Part shown: positions 48,627 through 59,297 of the stretch, one piece after another | Layout of the letters: each line of letters opens with the position of its first letter | Position numbering within the stretch: position 1 is the first letter of the stretch | Source of the DNA: Stromatinia cepivora | Taxonomy: Eukaryota; Ascomycota; Leotiomycetes; Helotiales; Sclerotiniaceae | DNA length: 64,000 bases | Reading direction: 5' to 3' | Assembly: GCA_014898415.1 (NCBI GenBank) | Contig: RCTD01000018.1 | Coordinates: 1,183,001 to 1,247,000 of the forward strand | Translations under genes and position numbers: made by a program | The notes under the pieces: model-generated | What the model was told of the DNA's origin: nothing | The model's input: only the letters and a program-made list of their open reading frames with translations | Databases searched by the model: none

Positions 48627-50934
48627 TCAAAAACAATACTCCTCCACATGCAAGAAAATACCGTTTGCACCGGTCCCTTTATGCACTGCCCTCTCATCAC
48701 TTAACCTCGCTGTCGAGTTTCTAACCTTAGCCACTAAACTCTTTCCTCCACAGACCGTTATTGCAGTTTCTCCTCCTGTAGCTTCTATAGGTCCTCTAAT
48801 AAACTGACTTATATCAGGTCTTCCACTTAGATATATTATCTCTCTTTCTCCCCTCCTTGGTTTCTCGCTTGATTTTTTTTCTGGTTTCTTGGCACAGCAA
48901 CATCCACCACCTCCAGCTTGCGGGGAACCCTCAGAGGAGCGGGATATTTGTTGGGTGGTGACGTAGGATGTTTCATCGGTCTTCTCTTCGTCGGTATATG
49001 ATTGACGTTTGAGACTTCGGATTGAAATTTCATCGTCATTTGCTGTTCCACTGGATCGTGGGTTACAGCAGCATCCTCCTGCCTCTGTTGTACTAGATGC
49101 AATGGATTTGATGGTTATGTCACCATCTTTCTCCTCGTTGCTTGGTTGATATCCTGCTCTTCCTTCTTCCACTTTGGAGCTGGTCATTGATGCTCCATCG
49201 TCGCCGGTCACGGCGATTTTTACAATTAATTGAATACCCTTCCTGTCAGCAAGAGCAAGCGCGCTTCCTAATCGTTTGGTATAGAACTCGATATGGCTAC
49301 GTTCGCGGACTACAAGAAGGAATTGAATTCTCTGCACACATGTTGGTGCGGGATTGTGAAGTATGGACTCGAGGATGGGGAGGGTGTAGGATGCACCAGT
49401 AGAAGCGGAGATCAGAAGTATAGTCTCATAAGAGTTCCAATTCTGTAAGTAGAGTTAGTATGAAATTGTTGGATTTGATGTGGGAAGAAAGAATGCACAT
49501 ACTGGAGGTACACCATAAGGACCGGATACAAATGCCGTCAAAATAGCGGTCTTATCGAGGCTCTGCATTTTCGATGCATAATTGTGTATTCTTCGCGAAA
49601 ACCCTTTCTGAGCGCGGATCGCAAGTTGAATCTCATTGCAATGGCACTTATTCGATGTCTGATACGGACTCGCGATGGTGAAGGGATGAGTTTCAAGTGG
49701 GCCAAGCCTCGGAAGCCAGAGGTACATATGTTGACCTGCTTTCCATGTGAATGGTGCGTCTTTGATGCTGATTATAGTTATATCATCACTCAAAGCCTGC
49801 AGCTCCGCCTGGTGGCCGATTCGTTGCATTCCTCTGCAAGCTGCTCCAACAACCTTCACTCTGAAATTTCTGACAATGAATAAGATACCCCTGAGGACCC
49901 AATCGAAAGATACAGCTGCCACAGCAAACCATACGTTATACCTAGCATATTCAGGTACATGAATGTACAGTAGCCACAAAAATACTCCTGCACAAGCAAT
50001 ATGCTGCAACACGAATACTTCATAAGCCATTCTCCTCAATGGACTTAGGGAGCTTAAAAATGTCCAAAGCAAGAGACCCCATGCGCCCATCCCATACTTC
50101 ACCATCGGCATAAGACTTAGCTCAAAAGCGACAAAGTCTGCTCGGACCCATTCCCGGAAGAAGAAGGAACCATGAACCGTAACAGTAAACAGTAGGGTCC
50201 TCGAAACCCAGCGATGGAACCAGTTTAATCTTTCATGAGAGCTTCCAATCAAAGCTCCAATGACATTAGACTTTGAAGAAAGTAAATAGATGAGTGGAAC
50301 TTGTGTAACAGAGATCCAGGCGCCGCGAAATCCAATGCGTTCGTAGTAGTAGGCATCTTTTATAGTGACATCGTATGTCATCATGAAGATCAAGATTGCC
50401 CAATAGCAAAGGAGAAGGATAGTACGACCTGACGAGGGAGGGGATAGCCATGAAAGATAAGGAGTTGAGATGTAAATTTGAGGATATGATGATTCTCGAA
50501 AAATAGCCGTAGCTGTTGCGTACATCTCCTGAAGGCGATTACTAGGTCTGGTTGGATATCTCAGAGAACCTGTCTGGCTTCTCCGAAGTCTATTGAGGTA
50601 TGTTAGCAATCTGAGCCTATATCATTACCATCACATAGAAAAGAGAAAATCTTTGTCTCTCCCTCTCTCATGCATCGAGCTCTTGAAGAAGAGACATACA
50701 AAATCAACTTCCAAACCACCAATAACAACACGCTTCCTAAATCCAAAGAAGGAAAAAAATCACTAACCTATCCCAATCCCTCCATTTCTCAAACCCCCTA
50801 CACAACAACACAGCACCCACAAACCCAGCAATAATATACCAATACCCTAATGCCAATTTTTGATTATACGGCTTAAACATTCCATCCGAACTCATATCCA
50901 TGCCACCACCCATCCCACTCATAAGTGCGTCCAT
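48627..50934 (-). CDS. Ferric-chelate reductase-type transmembrane oxidoreductase
   Basis: Exons (minus) 50934-50768, 50589-49503 and 49442-48627 join in phase to about 689 aa. The N-terminus is Met/Gly-rich (MDALMSGMGGGMDMSSDGMF) before a first membrane helix. Two histidine pairs with 13-residue spacing mark the heme-binding helices: HRWVSRTLLFTVTVH and HIACAGVFLWLLYIH. The FAD-binding motif is ETHPFTIASP, and the NAD(P) region carries FVSGPYGVPP and, near the end, TAITVCGGKSLVAKVRN. Family knowledge: FRE proteins reduce extracellular Fe(III) or Cu(II) with cytosolic NADPH before uptake. An unusual loop in the NAD(P) domain carries two Cys triplets (GGCCCNPRSSG and GGGGCCCAKKPEKK) in a Ser/Thr/Glu-rich linker. 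The NADPH oxidase family is less likely because no EF-hand or NOX-type motifs are seen. Confidence 0.88.
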
Positions 50935-52419
50935 CTTGTCTTAGATATATTTTCCCCCCAAAATTTCGTAAAATCGTAAACTTCCTCCCCTTCGTAAACG
51001 TCGTAGCCTTACCGGCTTCCGAACCAGCGGAAAAACTCCTCCTTAGCGAAAGTTGACTCCCTTTGATAATGATGAGGCAAGACGAGGGGTATGGTGATAA
51101 ATGATTCCCCCACTATCGTAATCGAATCTCAAAGCTCGAGCCGATGCAATTCTGGTAAAATCTCGATGTCTCCGACACCTCTCTTGCTAGCATTCCACCC
51201 AGTAAATCGTATTTCTTTCTCTCTTCTTTGACCAAAGTCTCGTTCGTGATAAGAAATGCAACTATGCACCAAAAGTCACAATTCCTTCTTTACTTCCTTG
51301 ACTCTTCCTTCCCTTTCCTTCCTCATGTTATCGCAATCTCAGGTAATTTTACAACTCGAACATTCACAATAAAACAAAATAAGGTAAAATGAATTAGAAT
51401 CACTGGAACCAAACGAGAAATCAAACAATCTTTCACCGTTATCCAATTCAGCATATTTAATATTTACTAATTATCAAAAAAGAGGAACCACACATCATAT
51501 GTACGCCAAGCGTCTAAACTCGCCTATGACCCTGGTCAAGTGGGCTTGAAATGTGCTCAATTGCGCTCGTTTATCTTGCTCGTTGGAGAAGGGAGGGAAC
51601 CGCCCCCCCCCCACTTGAAACACGTCTGATCACACCACTAGGATCCATCAAATAGAATGGCAACGAGGAAGGAAGAAAAAACTTGCTCATTTGAGTATTG
51701 ATTGGTAAGATATGGAAAGATATCCGAGGTATATGAATCGGGGGATTTATAATTTTATGGGCAATTGGGAATGGAATGGGAATGGTGAGATCGATAAGAG
51801 GCACAGGAATCAGGATGATGATGATAAGCTCAAGGGAACAGGTAAGGGAACAGGTAAGATTACGGATCTACCTACCTAATTCATTGTTTAAGTATCATAG
51901 CTTGAGCATGGGCAGCGAGCAAGATATTACTAGGGGGTATTCTAGATTCTGATGCGGGATAGTTACCACTACTGGGCAGTTACAAATAGGTAAAGGAACA
52001 TTAGGAAGTAACCACACGGAGAAACACGCCTATCCGGATAGTGGCATAGTCACTGGTAGGTACCTAGTACAAGGCTCCATTCAGCAGGTACTCACGGAGT
52101 AATGAGCAAGATATTCCTTTGGTGTGGCTCGAGCATCGTATCGTCCCAGCCTTCTAGGACCTTAAGGGTATTTGAGCAATTTTTTCAATACCTATCCAAC
52201 AATGTGCTCGAAAGAAGATTAAATAACTTGCTCACCCCCAGGAATTAAATAGTTGCAATCTTGATTTTATTATCAAGCCCTCAATCTATCTGTCTGTACC
52301 TTTCTCAACTACAAAGAAACTTTCATTCCTTTTGACCTTTCCATCTTTCCAATCTTTCCAATCTTTCGACCATCCGACAACCCAATTCTTCCAAATTTAA
52401 CAAAGAGAACTCCCATACA
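50935..52419. other. Intergenic region
   Basis: No coding sequence supported. A short C run (about 51602-51613) and repeats of AGGGAACAGGTAA (51835-51860) were seen. CT-rich leader sequence precedes 52420. Confidence 0.5.
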
Positions 52420-53307
52420 ATGGCGCGTCTTGCAGCTCTTCTCGGTCTTGTTACCGTCATCTCCCAATGCTCTGCACATTTCCTCTTGCACTATCCTGCA
52501 ACCTGTAAGCTCCATGAATTCAGATATCGACGTAAGAAGGGAAAAAAGAAAGCTGATGTTCCTCTAGATGGTTTCAACGATGATGCAGAAGGAACAGCTC
52601 CTTGCGGCGGGTTTTCCGTTGCTTATGATCACAATGTCACATCTTTCCACGTCGATGGAGATTCAATTGCAATGTTGGTTACATCCTAACAATGTGTGTA
52701 TGCTTTGTACCAAGATAAATTCTAATATATTTGGAAACAGGACCACCACTCACCCATCTACAACATGGTTGTTCCGGGCAATGGTTGGAAATGACACCGC
52801 CGCCGCAAATTGGACCGACCTCATTCCTACTGTCCAACAATCCGGTCTTGGCGATTTCTGCCAACCAACTGTGACCGTCCCCTCCACATTCGCTGGAAAC
52901 AACGGTGTCGTAAATGTTGTCGCAGATGGCCCAGATGGTATGCATACCCCTCTAGCCAAGCCTTGGATTCCAAATTTCTTTCCATAAACTAATCCATATC
53001 TCTTTCTCTAGGACTTCTCTACCAATGCGCCGCCGTATCATTCGTTCAGGGAGCTGCAACCGCCGTTCCTACCATATGCAAGAACGGAACTGGTGTATCG
53101 GCAAGTTACGCTGCTGACACAGCCCTCTCCAGCCTCCCGGCCTCCGCGACTGCGACTGCGACCGCATCCTCGAGTGGAAAAGCTGCTGCATCAAGTTCTA
53201 GCGCGGCTGGAGCTTTGACTGTCGGACCTATGCAATATGGTGCTATCGGATCCTTGGCGTGGGTTGGAAGTGTCGGTGTTGCAAGTTTTGCTGCATTCTT
53301 GTTGTAA
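52420..53307 (+). CDS. BIM1/X325-like secreted copper-binding protein, GPI-anchor type
   Basis: Exons 52420-52504, 52568-52673, 52741-52937 and 53012-53307 join in phase to about 227 aa. A signal peptide (MARLAALLGLVTVISQCSA) is followed directly by His-20 (HFLLHYPAT). After cleavage that His becomes the N-terminal residue, as in the LPMO-like X325/BIM1 copper proteins. Typical blocks follow: GFNDDAEGTAPCGGFSV, FHVDGDSIAMTTTHPSTTWL (formed across an intron), SGLGDFCQPTVTVP and DGPDGLLYQCAAVSF. The C-terminus is Ala/Ser-rich, then hydrophobic (GSVGVASFAAFLL), as for a GPI anchor. Family knowledge: these bind Cu(II) and in Cryptococcus BIM1 aids copper uptake; they do not act as polysaccharide oxygenases. 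The second intron uses the rare donor GTTGGT; this choice is forced by the frame. Two genes upstream is a metalloreductase-type gene. Confidence 0.82.
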
Positions 53308-53991
53308 ATCATGGATCGGATGTATTATGAATAATGAAGAAACAAATGCAAGGAGATACCACGTACATAGGAACATACTCCGAAACAATTGAGATCAAAT
53401 AAACTAATTGATAATCACTGGCATAATGTCTTCAATCTGCGAGACTGGACGCACCATCCCTTCTCAACATGGTTGGTTACTCACATTTGTGTTACTATAA
53501 TCTCCAGGGAGGCCAATAATCATCCAACGTGGCAAGCAGGAATCATGACAGCTAAAAGTTTATACTAAAATTAGTGCCCGATAATCATGTTGTGGAACAA
53601 GAAGTTCCCGAAGCATTACCCCTAGTAGGCCGAGAAAATGCCCGAATAAACGCAGCATAGCGTCACAACATGGCGGCACAGCATATGTAGTCAGGGCTAG
53701 AGGTTGATGCCAATATTTTGGATCTCAAAAGATTCTTCACCCATGCCATCAGACCGCCGTTCCTCCGTGGTTAGGACGGTTGTAAATCCTTTGAGTGCGT
53801 GTCCTGGATGGTAATGCATAACAGGGCCGAGTCATGGTACATCTGGCATTGGTATTGTACGAGTATTCATCCATTCCTGGAAAGGCAACACAGTCATTTG
53901 GCAATCTGTCTACTTGTAGTCCATATATTCTTAGTCAACAGCGCGCCGGCTCGGTTTTCATTATCAGAATCCCACTCCAAGTAAATTCATT
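53308..53991. other. Intergenic region between convergent genes
   Basis: Short convergent gap containing the 3' ends of the copper protein and hydrolase genes. Small frames at 53799-54112 overlap the hydrolase 3' exon in other frames and are shadows. Confidence 0.5.
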
Positions 53992-55300
53992 TCATCGCAA
54001 TTCGTGCTCGACCTTGATACCCTTGGTGGATTTCCGTCTTGTGCTCGATTCGTACCACTCATTAGTCGACCACTCCACTATCAATTTCTTGGCCTCTTCA
54101 GATAGAGCATAATATCCAGGATTATCTTTTGGGAAAAACATAGCTAGAGAACGATTAGCCCCGAGACCCCCAAAGCCTTCTTGGAAACTTACTCATATGT
54201 GCACTCGTTTCATCCGCAGCCTTGTCGTTGATGGCCTCTCGGAAGAAATTTTTGGCACTGCTTTTGGGTAGATTGCAAAACGTTCTCTGATTCCCCATCA
54301 CACTCCCCACCAGGCTCCCATCGGCTTTACTAACTGCTTCCTTGCCCAACCTTGTGTATAAATTTGTCCAACCGACCCCTAGCTCCTTTCGCAAAGTAAC
54401 CATCCCAGCGACCCTCTTCTTCAATTCCTCGCCCTTCATTAGACATCCCACAAACTCAAGATGTGATCCTACCCATGACCATCCTTCCTGAATTTGATCC
54501 TTCTTGAAGTACGCAGCTGCACCTCCGGCAGCTACTGCTCCAGCAGCTCCAGCATACATAGCCAATGTCCCCCATTTCTTCCACGCAGGTGCTTCTGGAG
54601 GCGGTGGTGCTGGTAATGCCGCGACTGGCTTCTTTTCATTTACGGTCTTGTCTACCTCCCTTTCACCCCATATTGCACCTGCCAGGCTACTCACTTGCGC
54701 AAAAGCCGACGTGGCTGCGTTATAATGACCCTCTGCACCATGAGCAACAACACCTGGTGATATGCCCAGGTAAGGGGTATCGAACGCCAGAACGCCCTGA
54801 ATAAATGGAAACATAAAAGCATTCAATGCATCTGTGGTTTCCTTCGAATCTATCACTTTATCAGATGTAATTGCCAGTACTGTATCCGCAGCAACGATTC
54901 CTCCCATAGAATGGCCAATGAGTATTGTGCGGACAGAAGGGTCGACAGTTGGAGAAGGTGTTTCATTTTTGACTTCTATGTCAATTATTTTTTCTTGAAG
55001 CCTGTAAGAAAACCAGTTAACTTTAGGTTCAATGATAACTCCACAGGGTGCGGTACCAATCTCTGAATCTGCTCACACATTCTCCCAAATCACCTCGAGT
55101 TTCATACTGTGGGTATGTGATTGCGCGAACATTGACTTTTGGAAGGCTATGGCTAACGAGTGCTCGAAGATGTTCAGGAAACGACCCAAAAGTATCGTCT
55201 CCTCCTTTGAACCTTTTTCGAAAATCAGTATGTGTAACATCCAAAGAGCGGGGAGAAAAGCTTACCCATGGATAAAGCAAAGAAGCAAAGTCTTCTTCAT
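53992..55300 (-). CDS. Alpha/beta hydrolase, DUF676-like lipase/esterase
   Basis: Exons (minus) 55300-55266, 55212-55057, 55001-54193 and 54143-53992 join in phase to about 383 aa. The first exon encodes MKKTLLLCFIHG, which continues across the splice into GFKGGDDTFGSFPEHLRALV, the oxyanion-hole strand of this family. The nucleophile elbow is VRTILIGHSMGGIVAADTVL, followed by FIQGVLAFDTPYLGISPGVV. An Ala/Gly-rich hydrophobic segment (TLAMYAGAAGAVAAGGAAAY) could be one membrane helix. The C-terminus reads MFFPKDNPGYYALSEEAKKL with a conserved-looking WS/EWYES ending. The substrate is unknown; fungal relatives are annotated as putative lipases or serine esterases. The four exons are short at each end, so a gene caller may miss the 35-base first exon. 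Confidence 0.8.
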
Positions 55301-56401
55301 CTTTCGATCATGTTGAAGTTGTCGTCCTAGATTACAATTGGATTGCAAGTGGTAGGTCAATGCGAATCCACAACGTGACAGCATTGGTGGCGGGGATTTA
55401 TGAATCAGTTGATCATCACGGACCACCTTCAGAGCAGAGCCTCGAATCTGACTAAGCAGTCACATATCTCGCTACCCGTCCTCGATCATCCATTACCTTG
55501 CCTCGAGCTTATTAACTCAACTATGCATTTAAAAGGTCTATCTAGAGATCCACCCGATCATTATTTGTGTGATCAGTATCTAAAGATCGTATCCATCGAT
55601 GCCAAAAATCGATTCCATTCATCGTATGTCCACAGTCCTTGTTCCAAGTTTTGTCTTTGTTTGAGACCTGGGGTAGAGGTATCTGATGGGATACATATCT
55701 CAAGGGACCAAACTCATATACCAATTATCCCATTTAAATATACCGATCAAGCCAAGTACCTTTGTTTAAATAATCATGAAATCCCCGGAAAACGACATCA
55801 TTCAAACGCAAGCAAGAAGTTCCTAACCATACTTTTCCTCTGGAGGAGGGTTCTTCCACATCAGGGATTATTGGATTTAAGGGCCCGAATACTTGCGTAT
55901 AAATCTAATGATATTAGAATGATAGAAGACAAATGCTTCGTTCGTTCCCAAAGGTTCACTATTATCCCCCGAAACTTGTAGGATATGGAGAGCCTCTCCC
56001 AAGACAACATCATTGGTTCACCACAAAGCATTGAAAAAGGAGAATAAAACCACATTCAGGGCACTCAAGTTAGAGGCGAAAGTAGTGGTTGACATGGCTT
56101 CAAATTATTTCATCGGTAGTTGTCTGAAATCGGCTCCAATATTCAGGCCTGCAACCTTTGTTAGAATTTCTTGAGATATTCAATATCTTCAAACGTGTAA
56201 AATGTTTTCAAAGACTGATAGTTTTTCAACTAGGTATTGAAAGCTTTCAAATTTAGTCAGCTAGTCCTATCGTACCTACTATTAGATACGCTGGGCATTT
56301 TCCTGTGCCTACTGTTGCATAACCTCTTGGACCATGGATATAATGACTAGAGAATCCGGAGAGCTATGATGTTGGGTGAATATGGATGATTATGGACACA
56401 A
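55301..56401. other. Degraded region upstream of the transposon-disrupted gene
   Basis: A plus-strand frame at 55400-55981 (193 aa) stays open and is followed by the readable segment DMESLSQDNIIGSPQSIEKG in the same frame, after a TAG. Two further stops (TAA, TGA) then break it. Each stop could come from a Trp codon by C-to-T/G-to-A mutation, which would fit RIP, but no family is recognised. From about 56130 to 56401 nothing is supported. Confidence 0.35.
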
Positions 56402-56769
56402 CAGTGATGGGAGTAGTGTGGATTAGTATCATGGTGGCTGACATTGAAGCATTCGATATCACATCGGTACGTTTAAATTATGGTATTATGTACCGTAGTA
56501 CGTATATACCACCGTCCATATACGGAAATACTGGAAGATTTCAATGGAATTTGGCTAATATTACTTCAATATTGCCTATTTCGGAAAGGAATTTGTCGAA
56601 TTCCAGTATTTCCGTATATTGCTAGTAATATACGATATTCTATATTATACTCAATATTGTCAGTGGTATGGAATTCAATATTACGCACTCCAATGCGTAT
56701 CCAAAAATGTTATACGACTCACTATAGTGAGGGGTATAGGAATTATGCCGTATACTACTCCCATCACTG
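56402..56769. mobile_element. MITE-like element with nested inverted repeats
   Basis: A perfect 16-bp inverted repeat bounds the segment: CAGTGATGGGAGTAGT at 56402-56417 and its complement at 56754-56769. Inside lies a second perfect inverted repeat of 19 bp (56518-56536, beginning ATATACGGAAAT, and its complement at 56601-56619). A 14-bp palindrome, CTCACTATAGTGAG, lies at 56718-56731. The total is 368 bp with no coding capacity of its own. The pentamer GGACA occurs just outside both ends (56393-56397 and 56770-56774, roughly), but its spacing from the left end is not exact, so a target duplication is unproven. Size and structure suggest a non-autonomous DNA transposon. Confidence 0.5.
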
Positions 56770-57170
56770 GACAGTATTGTATATATATATATATTACTCA
56801 AGCCGAGGGAGGCTTGGTTTTCTGCGGTGAATTTCATAGTTTAGATAGTGGAAGGCATAATTTTAATGCACCTCAAATTTGGGGCAACACAAAAGTCCTT
56901 GCTTATAAAATCATTCAACTTTGTAGATGGTGTTCCAAACATGATATAACGATAGAGAACCCTGATGGGGCGGAGCACAAGATTCACTTCACTCCGCAGT
57001 TTTACACAGCTTGTTATTTGACTATTTTGGGCAATCACACAAAGCTCTGTCCTACAGCCCTTTTCCCCCAAGATAAAGGAGATCCTCTCTACATAAATTC
57101 CAAACTCTTGACATCAAAAAGTTTATGGTTTGAGATCATGGATCAACCAGATGTTTCTCAAGATACCATA

Positions 57171-58724
57171 CAGTACTAGTCAACTTATATTACCCCACAA
57201 CCTAATTTCAGTTTTTTTATATATTCAATATCTACCTTTCAATTTAATTATAAAATCAACCATTAATTATTATAATCTAAAATTTAAATATATTGAAGTT
57301 CTATATCTATATTATTCTCCAAAAAAAATTCAAATTTTTATCGCCCTACAATTAATCAATATTTTGTATACCAGTCCCTTGCTGCAATATAGATCTCAAT
57401 TCTATCAAGTATATTCGTTTCTAATTTATCGAATAATTCTTGATTTAATATATTCCAAACTGCTTATAAATAATTCTTTAATTTTTGTTTAGTATATTCC
57501 GATTCGCTTTTGTTAATTGTAATGTTAGGAAATATCTTATATAATTTCATTTTTAAAGCCTATTAAATATATTCAATAGAATTGAGATCAGGAGAATAAG
57601 AAGGTCAATCCTTCAATATTGGAATCCTTTTTTTTTGAAACCAATCCTGTATTTTGTGGGCATAATGAATAAAAGCATTATCTTATATAAATTCATACTT
57701 TGGATCCAATTTTTCAAAAGCAGGGTTTATCTTAATATCGAGGACCTCGAGATATAAATTGGCATTATATTTATATTTTTTATTTTCAAAATCTTTATTT
57801 ATTATATATAAATTATTCTTTCCAAGATCCCAAAAGCCCTTTCAGATTATAACCTTTATATTCTTATTTGTACTATATGTTTGAACTATTCTAGATTCCC
57901 ATTTCTAAGCGGGAATATGGAAGTACCATTCTCCTCTTTTATTCTACCTCTGCTTTACAAAGTATTCATTGTTTTATACAATTAATTTCTATTCCTTTAC
58001 TATCAATTCCCTATATACTAGACATTATACAAACCGTTTGAGCGTATGTGTTTGAGTAAGTTCCGGCCGCTTTTTACATTTCCAATTGATGATTCTATAG
58101 ATCTTCAAAATCTTTTTAATAATAAAAATACTACATTTAAGGCTTATAATTGTTTTTGTTTATATATAAATTGATTTTAAATATAATCGAATATATCGAA
58201 TTAATATATATTCTTCTTTTTCTATATAAGATCTAATTCGAAAAATACAAAATAGATTTATTTCTTCATTATGTAATACATCTTATTATAGAGTATAACA
58301 AACGGTTTGCGCTTTGAGATTAAAATCAATTGCAATACAATAAGGATTAGAACTATTGGAAGCTTTGCCAATAATTTTGCCATATAAATATAGAGTATTC
58401 CTCTAACTTTATCTTCAGTATCGAGAGCTTATATATTAAATAAATGGGCATTAGATAAATATAAAGGATATATATTTAGTTGAACTACTAGAGGACAATT
58501 TAGCGTGGATTCTAAGATTAAATACAATGTTTATTATGATAGAATTTAGTTATAAAGATTGTATTTAAATTAAGATGTTTAAAAGCTAACTCCTTTTCAA
58601 TATTCAAAGTTCTGGGAGTACATTGTAATACTATTGATGAATAAATAATAAAGAGAGTTGAAATTCAATTCGCGAAATTTACGCGTTTTTAAGGTTTTGG
58701 GGTAATATGAGTGCACGGTTACTG
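57171..58724 (-). mobile_element. RIP-degraded Tc1/mariner DNA transposon
   Basis: A 1554-bp AT-rich element flanked by TA on both sides (57169-57170 and 58725-58726), the target duplication expected of Tc1/mariner. Both ends begin CAGTA when read inward and share ATATTACCCCA and AACCT within about 35 bp, which gives imperfect terminal inverted repeats. The minus strand encodes a decayed transposase. The few differences between the two ends and the coding stops are mostly C-to-T or G-to-A, as repeat-induced point mutation would leave. Confidence 0.85.
57310..58400 (-). pseudogene. Tc1/mariner (DDE) transposase, RIP-inactivated
   Basis: Read on the minus strand, one dominant frame keeps landmarks of the Tc1/mariner DDE transposases. 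These include a DNAFIHYAHKIQDWF block (usual form DNAPIHTA), then KD-stop-PSYSPDLNSIEYI followed by two stops, then ALKMKLYKIFPN. Several stops fall where the family has Trp or Gln: TGA at 57607-57605 (W of DWPP), TAA TAG at 57565-57560 (the WW after the IEHV-like motif), and TAA at 57685-57683 (Q before DNA). All are single or double transitions of the C-to-T/G-to-A kind. The domain order from high to low coordinates is N-terminal part (weak), catalytic DDE region, then C-terminal tail near 57370 (ARDWYTKY). It cannot make a functional protein. Confidence 0.82.
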
Positions 58725-59297
58725 TAGAATGATCTGATGAAATTTCAGATGAGCATGATGACATTCGATTCCTGCCATACACAGAGAAGATTCAAAAATT
58801 GAAGGAGGTAATGCAACAAGGACATCTAGATCGTTGCAAACAGTTAAGACAGATCAAGGACTGGAGCCATTATGACTTTAAGTTTAAAGTAAGTTATTCA
58901 AATTCCAATTTATAAATGATTAATGTTCATACTAATCATCCCCTAGCCAGATTACATGCCGCAAAACTTCTTTGCTAAGTTCCTATCCTTCCTAAAGCCA
59001 AAGTCAAGATCCATTCAACCGACTGAGGACAAACTTCATCTCCTTACAAAACTCAGAACCAGTTCCACTGCTGAAAAGAGGAAGAAAATAGACAACAAAT
59101 CCACACTCTATGTCTTTCCACCGGAAGTCAGAGATCAAATATTTGATCTGATTTTCATCAATTACTTTGCAAACTATCCTATTAATCAGATTCTCTACTA
59201 TCAAAACCGGATCATATGTCCTCATCGAAAGGTCGATATACCTGGAAATACAGGACTTTCTTTCAAATGCCTCCCTGCCTTTGAAATTGCTTTTTGA

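Larger units (their letters stand above)
56800..59297 (+). pseudogene. Unknown gene split by a Tc1/mariner insertion
   Basis: The left part (about 56800-57170) reads FHSLDSGRHNFNAPQIWGN, IIQLCRWCSKHDITIENPDG and SLWFEIMDQPDVSQDTI. The right part begins at 58727 in exactly the same phase once the element and one TA copy are removed. It reads SDEISDEHDDIRFLPYTEK and DRCKQLRQIKDWSHYDFKFK, passes a 58-bp intron (58889-58946, GTAAGT...CCCTAG) and continues MPQNFFAKFLSFLKPKSR, then TLYVFPPEVRDQIFDLIF, ending at 59297. One TGA lies two codons after the junction. FPPEVRDQIFDLIF resembles the start of DUF7730/F-box-like proteins. The true start is not found; the MITE-like element may also have cut the 5' part. 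The function is unknown. The gene is almost certainly non-functional here. Confidence 0.6.

Noticed and set aside
53750..53830. tRNA-like stretch (TCCTCCGTGGTTAGGACGG)
   Set aside because: A-box-like start, but no B box, no anticodon arm and no closing acceptor stem could be found.
56619..57179. 186-aa continuous frame reading through the MITE-like element into the disrupted exon
   Set aside because: The first 50 or so codons are inside the inverted-repeat element and are not coding; only the part after about 56800 is protein-like, and its end (CAG TAC TAG) is transposon sequence.
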